Assembly (NCBI GenBank): GCA_934489015.1
Contig: CAKSSN010000008.1
Span: 1-64,000, forward strand
Source of the DNA: an uncultured Clostridia bacterium
GTDB lineage: Bacteria; Bacillota; Clostridia; UBA1381
Direction of reading: 5' to 3'
Length of the DNA: 64,000 nucleotides
Shown: positions 9,753 through 18,589 of the stretch, piece after piece
Position numbering within the stretch: the stretch's first letter is position 1
Layout: every line of letters begins with the position of its first letter
The notes under the pieces: model-generated
What the model saw: only the letters and a program-made list of their open reading frames with translations
Told to the model about the DNA's origin: nothing
The model's database searches: none
Program-made: the position numbers and the translations under genes

Positions 9753-11449
9753 GATTTTTCACCTTTCAGGGCTTTCCCGAAATCCGCCTTGAATTTATCG
9801 CATGAGCAAATCAGCTCACGCGCATGGCTTCTTGACGTATCCGTAATATCGCCGCCCGTTATTCTCGCAAGCTCGTCCACTCTTTCCTCGCCGCAAAGCT
9901 CCTTTACGGTTGTTTTCGCTCCGTCATTATCAGACATTTTTTCAATCAGATAATGATGCTCCGCCATTGACGCAAGCTGCGGCAAATGGGTAATGCAAAG
10001 CACCTGTCTTAAAGCCGAAATTTCAAAAAGCTTTTCCGCTATTTTCTTTGCCGCCATACCGGAAACGCCCGTATCAATTTCATCGAAAATAAGCGTATCC
10101 ACGCTGTCGGTAAGAACCGTTTTAAGCGCGAGCATTGTTCTTGAAAGCTCACCGCCCGACGCTATTTTCGTAAGCGGCTTCATAGGTTCACCGCCGTTTG
10201 TGCGGATTAAAAACTGTACCTCATCAGCGCCGTTTGCGCCCGGCTCGCGCTCTCTTATTTCAACTCCGAAAACAGCGTGCTGCATATTAAGCTCGCCGAG
10301 TGCCGCAGTTATTTTTTCTTCAAGCTCCGCTGCCGCCGCTTTTCTTTTTTCTGAAAGCTCTGCCGCCAAGTGCGTAAGATTTTTTCTGCACTCATCCCTG
10401 AGAGCTCCCAGCTCTTCAAGTCGCTGCTCCGCGTTGTCAAGCCCGTCAAGCTCCGCTTCGGCATTTGCGCAGTACTCGTTTATTTTATCAATACTTTCTC
10501 CGTATTTTCTTTTTAGCTTATTTATAAGGTCTATTCTCTCTTCAATGCTGTCAAGCGTTTCCCTATCAAACTCAATGCTGTCCGCAGAATTTTTTATAGT
10601 ATGCGCCGCTTCCTCAATGCTGTAGGAAGCGTCCGTTATAGCGCCGAGCGCGTCCGAAAGCTCCTGCGAAAACTCCGAAATTCCGCTTATGCAATCTATC
10701 GCCTCCGAAAGCATATCATAAACGCTCTCGCCCATCTCATTTTCATATAAAAGCGTGTATGCGCGCGACGCGCCCTCAGATATTTTTTCCGCATTCATTA
10801 TAACGGCTCTGTCGGAATTTAAGCTTTCTTCTTCGCCACTCTCAAGCGCGGCTTCGGTAATCTCGTTTATCTGATAGCGCAAAAGATCTGCCCTTTCGGT
10901 TTTATTTTTCTCGTTTTCGGAAAGTTCTTTTATCTCGTTTTCTATGTTTTTAAGCTTCTTATATTCCGCCGAATACTCCGAAAGCAAACCGCCTGTGTTT
11001 GCATACTCGTCAAGAAACGTTATGTGCTGCTGCGGCGAAAGAAGCGACTGATTATCGTGCTGCCCGTGAATATTAACCGCAAGAGAAGCAACGCTCCGCA
11101 TAACCGAAAGCGGAACAACAACTCCGTTTATCCTCGCCGTGCTTTTGCCCTCGCTCGTTATGTCGCGCGAAAGAATAAGGCTGTCATCCTCGCACTCCGC
11201 GCCCGCCTCCTCGCACGCTTCTTTAAGAGGCTCGGTCAAATCATCAAACACCGCCTGAACAGACGCTTTGTCTGTGCCGTATCTTACAAAATCGCGGCTT
11301 GTACGCTCGCCGAGTATCATGTTAATCGAATCAATTATAATAGATTTTCCGGCTCCCGTTTCACCTGTCAAAACATTCAGTCCACCGCCGAAATCTATAT
11401 GCGCGTTTTCTATTACGGCAACATTTTTTATGTTAAGTTCTCTCAGCAT
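9749..11449 (-). CDS. recN: DNA repair ATPase RecN
   Basis: SMC-like ATPase acting early in double-strand-break repair by recombination. Walker A GETGAGKS lies at about residues 30-37, followed by long coiled coils (about 155-370). The ABC signature SGGELSR and Walker B LIFDEIDTG are near the C-terminus, and all are intact. The length, 566 aa, is standard. It follows argR, the conserved argR-recN order of Firmicutes. Confidence 0.96.
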   Translation of the reverse strand: MLRELNIKNVAVIENAHIDFGGGLNVLTGETGAGKSIIIDSINMILGERTSRDFVRYGTDKASVQAVFDDLTEPLKEACEEAGAECEDDSLILSRDITSEGKSTARINGVVVPLSVMRSVASLAVNIHGQHDNQSLLSPQQHITFLDEYANTGGLLSEYSAEYKKLKNIENEIKELSENEKNKTERADLLRYQINEITEAALESGEEESLNSDRAVIMNAEKISEGASRAYTLLYENEMGESVYDMLSEAIDCISGISEFSQELSDALGAITDASYSIEEAAHTIKNSADSIEFDRETLDSIEERIDLINKLKRKYGESIDKINEYCANAEAELDGLDNAEQRLEELGALRDECRKNLTHLAAELSEKRKAAAAELEEKITAALGELNMQHAVFGVEIREREPGANGADEVQFLIRTNGGEPMKPLTKIASGGELSRTMLALKTVLTDSVDTLIFDEIDTGVSGMAAKKIAEKLFEISALRQVLCITHLPQLASMAEHHYLIEKMSDNDGAKTTVKELCGEERVDELARITGGDITDTSRSHARELICSCDKFKADFGKALKGEKS

Positions 11450-11509
11450 TTTTATCTCCCATTATACAAAAAACTCAAATAAATGCAAAACGTATTCTAA
11501 AGCACAGGG

Positions 11510-11944
11510 CTATTTTATAAAATACCTCTTCAGCCTATTGTCAAACGCCTTTGCACAATCGCTGTCGGCAGTTACTATAAAAATAGCGTCATCGCCCGCA
11601 ATCGAGCCGATTATTTCGTCCTTCATTTCACTGTCTATCGCAGCCGCAACGGCGGAAGCCATTCCCGGCTTTGTATGAACAACGACTATGTTTGACGCAT
11701 TTTTAATATCCGTAACCTCTCCCGAAAAGCGCTGCAAGGGATTATCCCAGTGCTTTGCGGCGGCATAAATTGCGCCCTCGCTGTCGGGGACCTTGATTAT
11801 ACCGAGCGCCTTTATATCTCTTGACACCGTTGCCTGCGTCACATTTACTCCGGCTTTGCAAAGCTCGTCTACAAGCTGCTCGTGAGTTCTTATTTTCTTT
11901 TCGTTAATCAGCTTTAAAATAAGCTGCTGTCTTGCATTTTTCAT
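11510..11944 (-). CDS. argR: Arginine repressor ArgR
   Basis: Transcription regulator of arginine metabolism, acting as an arginine-bound hexamer on ARG boxes. The N-terminal winged helix has the recognition segment TQATVSRDIKALG. The C-terminal oligomerisation and ligand-binding domain has the GSIAGDDAIFI motif, with the acidic pair that contacts arginine. The length, 144 aa, is typical. It lies between nadK and recN, as in many Firmicutes. Confidence 0.95.
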   Translation of the reverse strand: MKNARQQLILKLINEKKIRTHEQLVDELCKAGVNVTQATVSRDIKALGIIKVPDSEGAIYAAAKHWDNPLQRFSGEVTDIKNASNIVVVHTKPGMASAVAAAIDSEMKDEIIGSIAGDDAIFIVTADSDCAKAFDNRLKRYFIK

Positions 11945-11996
11945 ATCACTGCCGTTCCTTTCCGATCAGCATTTCGCTATAAAATAAATTTGAATT

Positions 11997-12839
11997 CTAT
12001 GAAAGCTTTTGTATAAGCGTATCATAAAACGATCTCTTAACTATTTTTATAAGCCTTGTGGTGTATTTTGACTGCGTAATTTTTATCTCGCTGCTGTCAT
12101 CTATTCTGCAAAGACCTACTCCGTCAACAACAACCTCACCGCAGCAGTTTGGTGTTTTATTGCTTTTTATGCATACGGGTATATCGCTCGGCAAAACAGC
12201 CGGGCGCGAGGTTAGCATATGCGGACAAATTGCCGTTGCAACAAAAAGCGACATCAGCGGATTTACAACCGGGCCGCCGGCCGAAAAATTATATCCCGTC
12301 GAGCCGGTCGGTGTGGAAATTATAAGACCGTCGGATATATATCTGCTTATTTTTTCGCCGCCGGAATATAAATCAAGACCGATGAGCTTTGCGCTGTCGG
12401 TTTTTTGAATTACAACGTCGTTAAGCGCATGAGCCTTTTTAATTTCGCCGTTTTCCGCCCTCACTTCAAGCTTTATCATCATGCGGTTTTCTGTTATGTA
12501 GCTTCCCGATAGCAGCCTTTCAATTCCGTTTTCAAGCTCCGTCACCTCAAGCTCTGACATAAACCCGACTCTTCCGAGATTTACTCCCAGTATCGGTATA
12601 TTTTTTCTTGAGCACTCGCCTGCGGCATTAATAATAGTGCCGTCACCGCCGATTACAATTGCTATATCGCAGCAGTCGGGAATATTTTCAGAGGTATAGC
12701 ACACTCTCTCATCGGACAGCCCCAGACCTGCACGCATATAAATTTGCGCCTTGCCGAAAAGGCAGTCTGTAAGGCGCTTTGTTACCGCAAAATCCGAATC
12801 CTTTGACGTGTTCGGAATTACAGCTATTTTCTTCATCAT
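11997..12839 (-). CDS. nadK: NAD kinase
   Basis: Cytosolic enzyme phosphorylating NAD to NADP. The motifs GGDGTI (catalytic Asp), NLGRVGFM and TPTGSTGYNFSAGG are intact. The frame extends upstream, but GGAGG lies 7 nt before the ATG at 12839 (MMKKIAV), which is therefore preferred; the result is 280 aa. It is the first gene in view of the nadK-argR-recN run. Confidence 0.94.
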   Translation of the reverse strand: MMKKIAVIPNTSKDSDFAVTKRLTDCLFGKAQIYMRAGLGLSDERVCYTSENIPDCCDIAIVIGGDGTIINAAGECSRKNIPILGVNLGRVGFMSELEVTELENGIERLLSGSYITENRMMIKLEVRAENGEIKKAHALNDVVIQKTDSAKLIGLDLYSGGEKISRYISDGLIISTPTGSTGYNFSAGGPVVNPLMSLFVATAICPHMLTSRPAVLPSDIPVCIKSNKTPNCCGEVVVDGVGLCRIDDSSEIKITQSKYTTRLIKIVKRSFYDTLIQKLS

Positions 12840-12975
12840 AACGTAACCTCCAATCCTAACTGCCATACACTACAATTATAACACCGTATGTATAAAAAAT
12901 CAAGATAAATTTATAAAACATTCATTAATATTTTGTTACAAAGCGTTTTTTTATTTTGTTTTGTTTATTTATGCG

Positions 12976-13001
12976 TAAATTAAAAAAGGCGCAGCGCCTC
13001 T
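12976..13001 (-). terminator. Terminator overlapping the end of the M19 dipeptidase gene
   Basis: On the minus strand the palindrome AGGCGCTGCGCCT is followed directly by six T. The hairpin includes the last codons and the stop of the dipeptidase gene. The stem is short, so moderate confidence only. Confidence 0.55.
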
Positions 13002-13876
13002 TTTAAATTTTCATATGAAATTTTTTGTATCAGCCTATCCGAATATCCGGCAAGCGAAAGGCGATCGAATATTTTATACAAATCGCCTGCGCCCGAAATT
13101 CCCTCCGGCATAAAATCAATCCCATCAAAATCGCAGCCGAGTCCGAGATTATTTTCCCCGCCGAGCGACAAAATATGCTCAACATGGCGCAAAATATCAT
13201 CAATATCCGCATTTATATTTCCGCTTAAAAAGAGCGGATAAAGATTAATCCCGATAAACCCGCCGCGCCTTATAATCTCGCTTATTTGCGCGTCTGTCAG
13301 ATTTCGCCCTGCCGTGCATACCGCACGCGAATTTGAGTGAGTGGCAAAAACGGGCTTTTCTGATAAGGAGCATACATCATAAAACGCCCTGTCCTTCATA
13401 TGAGATACATCCGTATAAATTCCGAGCTCATTCATTTTTAAAATAATCTCTTTTCCAAGCGGTGTCAAGCCGCGCTCGGAAGCTATTTTATTTTCCCTGT
13501 CCCATACAGGGCCTAAAACTCTCACGCCAACGCGGCGCATTTTTGAAATATCCTCCGCACACTCAATGCACTCTCCGCCCTCGACGGTAATAAAGCAGGC
13601 TATTTTATTTAATTTTTCCGCTGCCGCCGCATCGTCAAAGCTCTCGCAGTGCATAAGTGACCGCGCATTTTTACTTATCATATCAAAATATCTGTTTTTC
13701 AAAACGCAAAAGCGTCTTTTCGCATCATTGTAAAAACGCGGCGAAATAAAGCAGGCGAAAAACTGTATATAGCTGTCATAGCCGAGCATTTCGGAAACGC
13801 TCAAACAGCTGTTTTCAAATCCGCCCAAGCCGTCCGCCGCCGATAACAAATCACAATGAGCGTCAGCTATTTTCAT
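12980..13876 (-). CDS. M19 family membrane dipeptidase homologue
   Basis: Zinc-dependent dipeptidase of the renal dipeptidase (M19) family. Metal and active-site motifs are DAHCDLL near the N-terminus, the bridging glutamate in VEGGE, DVSHM, THSNSR and the late LGCDFDG. The start is the ATG at 13876, with GGAGG 4 nt upstream; the extra upstream codons of the open frame lack a ribosome site. It has 298 aa and no signal peptide, so it is probably cytosolic. Its substrate dipeptide is unknown. Confidence 0.88.
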   Translation of the reverse strand: MKIADAHCDLLSAADGLGGFENSCLSVSEMLGYDSYIQFFACFISPRFYNDAKRRFCVLKNRYFDMISKNARSLMHCESFDDAAAAEKLNKIACFITVEGGECIECAEDISKMRRVGVRVLGPVWDRENKIASERGLTPLGKEIILKMNELGIYTDVSHMKDRAFYDVCSLSEKPVFATHSNSRAVCTAGRNLTDAQISEIIRRGGFIGINLYPLFLSGNINADIDDILRHVEHILSLGGENNLGLGCDFDGIDFMPEGISGAGDLYKIFDRLSLAGYSDRLIQKISYENLKEALRLF

Positions 13877-13931
13877 AAAACCTCCGGTTTCTGCCGCCGT
13901 AAACAATACATATTCGGCCAAAACTTAAATT

Positions 13932-14276
13932 TTAAAATGCGTCCTCTATATGATTAATTTCCGTCACTGCCGCGCCGCTGTGATATACCTCAATCACATC
14001 AAAGCGCATATCGGCACTGTCATCCTTTATAAAGTAAAGAGCCGCACGGCGCAGCTTCTCCTGCTTTCTGAAATCGACATATTCGCTCGCACGGCCGAAT
14101 TTATCGCTTTTGCGTGTTTTAACCTCAACAAAAACCGTGCAGCCGTCCTTAGTGCAAATTATGTCAACCTCTCCGCTTTTACATCTGAAATTTCTTTGAA
14201 TTACAAGATAGCCCTTGCTTTTCAAATATTCACACGCCGCGTCCTCGCCGAAATTACCTATAAGCTGTGTTTCCAT
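13932..14276 (-). CDS. yraN: YraN/UPF0102 family endonuclease-fold protein
   Basis: Small (114 aa) protein with a restriction-endonuclease-like core. It has GNFGEDAACEYL, then GEVDII followed by FVEVKTRK, that is, a D...ExK catalytic pattern. The cellular role of the family is not settled; genomic linkage with rnhB, seen here 22 bp away, is a family hallmark. Confidence 0.9.
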   Translation of the reverse strand: METQLIGNFGEDAACEYLKSKGYLVIQRNFRCKSGEVDIICTKDGCTVFVEVKTRKSDKFGRASEYVDFRKQEKLRRAALYFIKDDSADMRFDVIEVYHSGAAVTEINHIEDAF

Positions 14277-14298
14277 TTCTTAGCCTTTCCGATAAACC

Positions 14299-14934
14299 CT
14301 AACCCAATATTTTTTTGAGGAATGTTTTTCTGTGAATTTCACAAGGGCCGTACTTTTTCAACGCTTCAACGTGTTCCTTTGTTCCGTAGCCCTTATGCTT
14401 TGCAAAATTATATTCCGGATACTTATCCGAAATTTCCGTAATATGTCTGTCCCTCGAAACCTTTGCAAGTATTGAAGCGGCAGCAATATTTATGCTTTTT
14501 GAATCGCCCTTTACAACGGTTTCACACGGAAAAATCATATCCTTTATCCTGTTTCCGTCAACGAGAACATAATCAGGCTGCGGAGAAAGCGCCTGCGAAG
14601 CTTTATTCATCGCAATAAAAACCGCATTTAAAATATTAACCTCGTCTATGATTTTTTCCGAAACGCTTTGTATATTATATGCTACAGCCTTTTCAATTAT
14701 TATATCATAAAGCTCCTCGCGCCTTTTTTCCGAAAGCTTTTTTGAATCGTTGAGCCCCTCTATAACGCATTCCTCCGGCAAAATAACCGCCGCCGCATAA
14801 ACAGGCCCCGCAAGCGGTCCTCTGCCCGCTTCATCAATTCCGGCAATAAGACGATAACCCTCGCTTCTTAGCCGCCTTTCGTTTTCCTCCATCTGATAGA
14901 GCCGCGCAAGCTCCTCCTCATGTGTTCGCTTCAT
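14299..14934 (-). CDS. rnhB: Ribonuclease HII
   Basis: Removes RNA from RNA-DNA hybrids and single misincorporated ribonucleotides. The signature IAGIDEAGRGPLAGPV holds the first two catalytic acids; VLVDG and the KGDSKSxxIAAASILAKVxRD region follow. The length, 211 aa, is normal. It sits upstream of yraN in the same run. Confidence 0.96.
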   Translation of the reverse strand: MKRTHEEELARLYQMEENERRLRSEGYRLIAGIDEAGRGPLAGPVYAAAVILPEECVIEGLNDSKKLSEKRREELYDIIIEKAVAYNIQSVSEKIIDEVNILNAVFIAMNKASQALSPQPDYVLVDGNRIKDMIFPCETVVKGDSKSINIAAASILAKVSRDRHITEISDKYPEYNFAKHKGYGTKEHVEALKKYGPCEIHRKTFLKKILG

Positions 14935-14965
14935 ATAATTTTACCTTCCTTCAAATGCACTTCCG

Positions 14966-15508
14966 TCAGACCGTATTGCACAAATAGCCCTCCGTTGCAT
15001 TTTCCCTATGTATTATTTTAGCCGGGTTTCCAATCACGATCGAGTGATCCGGAACATCAAAATTCACATAAGCAAGCGGTGCAATCAAAACATCGCTTCC
15101 TATTTTTATATTTCCCACAATAACCGCATTTGTGCCTATCCAGCAGTTATTCCCGATCGTCGGAACGCCTTTTCTTTTTCCGCGATTTTCAACGCCTACG
15201 GTAACGCCCGTTGCAATATTAATGTTTTTTCCGAGCTTTGCGTCCGGATGAATAATAACCCTGCCGCTGTGACCTATATAAAAGCCCTCGCCTATTTGCG
15301 TTCTTGCCGGGATTTGTATCTGCGTTTTATACGAAAATCTTTTAAGCCGAGCTGTATAAAACAGCTTCAGCGGCATAAAAGAGCAGTCCTGTGCTTTTCT
15401 CATCAATGCAATATATTTAAGCTCCTGCGGCCTGAAAAGCCGCCTTATAAATGACTCGCCGCCCTCGCCGTAAAATCTGTATAAATCCTTAGAAAAACTA
15501 TGCTTCAT
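14966..15508 (-). CDS. Hexapeptide-repeat (LbH) O-acetyltransferase
   Basis: Left-handed beta-helix acyltransferase, 180 aa. Imperfect hexapeptide repeats run from about residue 70 to 165 (IPARTQIGEGFYIGH, IGNNCWIGTNAVIVG, IGSDVLIAPLAYV), with the acetyl-CoA-type ending GNPAKII. It resembles serine acetyltransferase and polysaccharide-biosynthesis acetyltransferases. The N-terminal helical segment is shorter than in CysE, so a sugar acceptor is at least as likely as serine. Confidence 0.75.
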   Translation of the reverse strand: MKHSFSKDLYRFYGEGGESFIRRLFRPQELKYIALMRKAQDCSFMPLKLFYTARLKRFSYKTQIQIPARTQIGEGFYIGHSGRVIIHPDAKLGKNINIATGVTVGVENRGKRKGVPTIGNNCWIGTNAVIVGNIKIGSDVLIAPLAYVNFDVPDHSIVIGNPAKIIHRENATEGYLCNTV

Positions 15509-15526
15509 ATAAAAAACTCCAATTGC

Positions 15527-16003
15527 TTATGATTCGTTTACAAGCTTGCCCGTCATATGCTCAGGTGTAAGCTCAAGACAGTTCACTCTGTCCGCTCCGC
15601 TCTTTAATTCACGCTCTGCATACTCTGTATCATCGGTAAACTTCCGGCAAAGCCTTTTGCATATTTCTATTCTTTTTTCTTTATCATCAACCGTTTTAAT
15701 TCTGCCGAACACAACAACGCTTTTTATATTAAGCGCCCATTCGCCGCTTCTGCGAAAGCCCCGATCATAAACGCAATACGAAACCTTGTCATGCTTTAAT
15801 ATACAGTCTATCTTTTTTCCCTCTTTTGCACCGTGAAAATATATTTTTCCGTCTTCCTCGCAATACAAATGATTAAGCGGTATGCCATACGGATAACCGT
15901 TTTCATCGAGCATGGAAAGAATACCTCGCGGCTCATTTTTCAACACCTCAATACATTCCTCATCTGTAAGCTGCTGCTTAAATCTTCTCATTTTTCTGAA
16001 CAT
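15527..16003 (-). CDS. NimA-like FMN-binding split-barrel protein
   Basis: Small flavin-binding protein (158 aa) of the pyridoxamine-5'-phosphate oxidase-like / 5-nitroimidazole reductase family. It shows the characteristic GILSMLDENGYPYGIPLNH start, a KIYFHGA strand and a KVSYCVY strand. Homologues reduce nitro compounds or act as general flavin reductases; the physiological substrate here is unknown. Confidence 0.78.
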   Translation of the reverse strand: MFRKMRRFKQQLTDEECIEVLKNEPRGILSMLDENGYPYGIPLNHLYCEEDGKIYFHGAKEGKKIDCILKHDKVSYCVYDRGFRRSGEWALNIKSVVVFGRIKTVDDKEKRIEICKRLCRKFTDDTEYAERELKSGADRVNCLELTPEHMTGKLVNES

Positions 16004-16020
16004 AAAATCACCTATTTTAG

Positions 16021-16070
16021 AAAAATCCCATTAGTGCGTCAATTTAACTTTCTGCTCTGATGGGATTTTT
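16021..16070. terminator. Bidirectional-looking terminator
   Basis: An 11-bp perfect stem (AAAAATCCCAT at 16021-16031 with ATGGGATTTTT at 16060-16070) encloses a 28-nt loop. It lies just past the stop of the 16078-16578 minus-strand gene, so it should end that transcript. Confidence 0.8.
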
Positions 16071-16077
16071 TATTATT

Positions 16078-16578
16078 TTAAAAAATGTTTTTTATCAGTC
16101 CGAAGGACAAAAGGCTCATAACCAGTCCTGCCGTAAGCACTCCGAGAAAAATCCATCCGAGAGCCTTTACCGGCTTCATGCCGAGCAATACCGCAAGCAG
16201 CGCCCCTGTCCACGCCCCCGTACCCGGAAGCGGAATTGCAACGAACAGGAAAAGTCCCCAGCCGCCGTATTTATCAATCTGCTCGCGTTTTGAAAGCGCG
16301 CGCTTTTCAAAGCCGTTTGCAACCTTTCCGAGATGCTTTGTTGTTTTCATCCAGGAAAAAAGTTTTTCAATAAACAGCAGTATAAACGGTATCGGGACCA
16401 TATTGCCTATCACCGCCGACACATATGTCGGCAGAAAAGCTACATTCATAAAGCCTGCCGCAAGTATGCTTCCGCGAAGCTCCAGAATAGGTATCATTGA
16501 AATCAGAAATATAATAAATTCTCCCGGAATTTTTCCCCTAAACGAATTTACAATAAGCTGTACAGCACTATCTACCAT
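16078..16578 (-). CDS. COG2426-type small membrane protein (putative small multidrug export family)
   Basis: Integral membrane protein, 166 aa, with four or five hydrophobic helices. It has the family motif PILELRGSILAAG, a central charged loop and PLPGTGAWTGALLA. It is usually annotated as a small multidrug export protein, but transport has not been established for the family. A strong terminator follows it. Confidence 0.8.
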   Translation of the reverse strand: MVDSAVQLIVNSFRGKIPGEFIIFLISMIPILELRGSILAAGFMNVAFLPTYVSAVIGNMVPIPFILLFIEKLFSWMKTTKHLGKVANGFEKRALSKREQIDKYGGWGLFLFVAIPLPGTGAWTGALLAVLLGMKPVKALGWIFLGVLTAGLVMSLLSFGLIKNIF

Positions 16579-16655
16579 ATTATTTCCTTTCGATGCTTTT
16601 TCATTTTTTTAAGGCAAAATTTTCTCTCTGCTAAAAGCAGGCGCAAAAGAAGCAA

Positions 16656-18113
16656 TTAAAGAACTTTTTTAAAGCTCTCAAACGCGTCCTCCCAAGACTT
16701 GTTATCCTCAACCTCATAGCGTACAACATCAAATGATTTTGCAATTATTTTTCTTGCTTCCCAAATATCCGATATTGCTCCGTTTGCTATAAGCTGAACG
16801 GCAATATTACCTGCTGCCGTACCCTCTATCGGGCCTGCAATAACAGGAACATTTGCGGCATTTGCCGTCATCTGACAAAGGAACGTATCCTTTGTTCCGC
16901 CGCCTACCATATGAATTACACTGAAATCCTTGCCGCAACATTCCTTAAGCTGAAGGAATGTATATTTATATTTCATTGCAAGGCTTTCATAAATACATCT
17001 TATAACAGCTCCGTCTGTTTCCGGAACGCTCTGACCGGTACGCTTGCAGAAATCCTTAATTCTCTGCGGCATATTTCCCGGTCCCATAAACTCCGGAGAG
17101 TCGGGATCAATGAAATACTTAAACGGCTCCTCAGCCCTTGCAATCATTTCCATATCCGCATAGCTGTAGTTTTTGCCCTCGCGCTTAAACTGTCTTCTCG
17201 TTTCCTGAATAAGCCAAAGACCTATTATATTTTTAAGAAATCTTGTAGTATTATTATAGCCGGTTTCGTTCGTTATATTATATTTTCTCGAAAGGTCGGA
17301 TATTACCGGTTCTTCAAGCTCCGTTCCGAAAAGCGACCATGTTCCGCAGGAAATAAACACGAAATCCTTTTCCGTTGTCGGAACAGCCGCAACAGCACTG
17401 GCTGTATCGTGAGAGCTTACGGCAATAACCTTTTTCTCCGTCATGTCAAGCTCATCGCAAATATCCTTTTTGAGATTTCCTATCACGCTGCCGCCCGGCA
17501 CAATTTCCGGGAACCACTCACGCTTTAAGCCGAGCTTATCCATAAGCGAATATTCCCATTGCTTTGTATACGGATTCATAAGCTGCGTTGTTGATGCAAT
17601 CGAGCACTCGGCAGCCATTTTGCCCGTAAGGAAATAGTTAAACAAATCCGGAATTAAAAGCACCTTGTCAACAAGCTCCATCAGCTCCGGCTTCTGCTTT
17701 TTGAAAGCATAGAGCTGGAAAATAGTATTAAACTCAATAATCTGGTTACCTGTGAGCTTATAAAGCTCCTCCTTAGTAATAACGCTTTCCATTTCCTCCG
17801 GAATGCCGACCGTTCTCGAATCACGATAATTATAAGGATTTCCTATCAAATCGCAATTTTTTGTCAGCAGACCGTAGTCAACGCCCCACGTGTCTATACC
17901 TATGCTTTCAAAGTCGGTTTGATTTTTAGCCTTTGTAATGCCCTGCTTTATCTCATGAAACAAACGCAGAACATCCCAATAAAAGCTTCCGCCGACAAGC
18001 ACGGGATCGTTATCAAATCTGTGAATTTCTTCTATAGATATAATACCGTTTTCAAAATTACCAATAATAGCTCTGCCGCTCGACGCGCCAAAGTCAAAAG
18101 CCAATACCTTCAC
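16656..18113 (-). CDS. rhaB: Rhamnulokinase-like FGGY sugar kinase
   Basis: Phosphorylates L-rhamnulose (or a related ketose such as L-fuculose) with ATP. The FGGY fold begins with FDFGASSGRAI (phosphate loop), continues with GIDTWGVDYGL, and the C-terminal lobe has HMVGGGTKD. It has 485 aa. It is the last gene of a four-gene minus-strand run, 21 bp after fucU. No isomerase or aldolase is nearby, so the sugar pathway is incomplete here and substrate choice is not certain. Confidence 0.85.
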   Translation of the reverse strand: MKVLAFDFGASSGRAIIGNFENGIISIEEIHRFDNDPVLVGGSFYWDVLRLFHEIKQGITKAKNQTDFESIGIDTWGVDYGLLTKNCDLIGNPYNYRDSRTVGIPEEMESVITKEELYKLTGNQIIEFNTIFQLYAFKKQKPELMELVDKVLLIPDLFNYFLTGKMAAECSIASTTQLMNPYTKQWEYSLMDKLGLKREWFPEIVPGGSVIGNLKKDICDELDMTEKKVIAVSSHDTASAVAAVPTTEKDFVFISCGTWSLFGTELEEPVISDLSRKYNITNETGYNNTTRFLKNIIGLWLIQETRRQFKREGKNYSYADMEMIARAEEPFKYFIDPDSPEFMGPGNMPQRIKDFCKRTGQSVPETDGAVIRCIYESLAMKYKYTFLQLKECCGKDFSVIHMVGGGTKDTFLCQMTANAANVPVIAGPIEGTAAGNIAVQLIANGAISDIWEARKIIAKSFDVVRYEVEDNKSWEDAFESFKKVL

Positions 18114-18134
18114 TTAAAAATTCCCCCGTTTAAA

Positions 18135-18566
18135 TTATTCCGGCGTTACAACGCCCTTTTTCAAAATTACATTTGCATAAATTGCAGTCTCTCCCGTCTG
18201 CACAACCGCAAATGCTTTTTTCGCTCTCTCATAATAAGCAAATCTTTCTATATACTCAATTTTTGCCTTATCATCATGCTTTTTTATTATATCCTTGTAC
18301 TCGTCCCAAATAACCGGAACACACGGATCTCCCGGAGTAACCTCCATAAGACCCACCTGATTTTCACTGTATGTATCAAGCGGAAAATAAGTAAGAATTG
18401 CGTCAAGAAGCTCAGACACCCCGTGACCGTCCGCTCTTACAACTCTCTGTCCTATTGCCTCGCCAGGAAAATTGCCGTCGGCAAGCACAATTTCATCTCC
18501 GTGACCCATTTCCATAAGCACCTTCACAAGCTCCGGTGACAAAATAGGATTAATACCCTTAAGCAT
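18135..18566 (-). CDS. fucU: L-fucose mutarotase / RbsD-FucU family protein
   Basis: Interconverts anomers of a free sugar. The family signature is seen at the N-terminus (MLKGINPILSPELVKVLMEM, then GHGDEIVLADGNFP, with the catalytic His), and the C-terminal FAYYERAKKAFAV segment matches FucU. It has 143 aa. It is placed between cpsD and the kinase with short gaps, suggesting joint expression. Confidence 0.9.
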   Translation of the reverse strand: MLKGINPILSPELVKVLMEMGHGDEIVLADGNFPGEAIGQRVVRADGHGVSELLDAILTYFPLDTYSENQVGLMEVTPGDPCVPVIWDEYKDIIKKHDDKAKIEYIERFAYYERAKKAFAVVQTGETAIYANVILKKGVVTPE

Positions 18567-18589
18567 AATATAAGCCCCCTCAAATAAAA

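Noticed and set aside
9993..10625. Long plus-strand open frame (210 codons) opposite recN
   Set aside because: Antisense shadow of an intact recN coding region, with serine-rich composition and no ribosome site.
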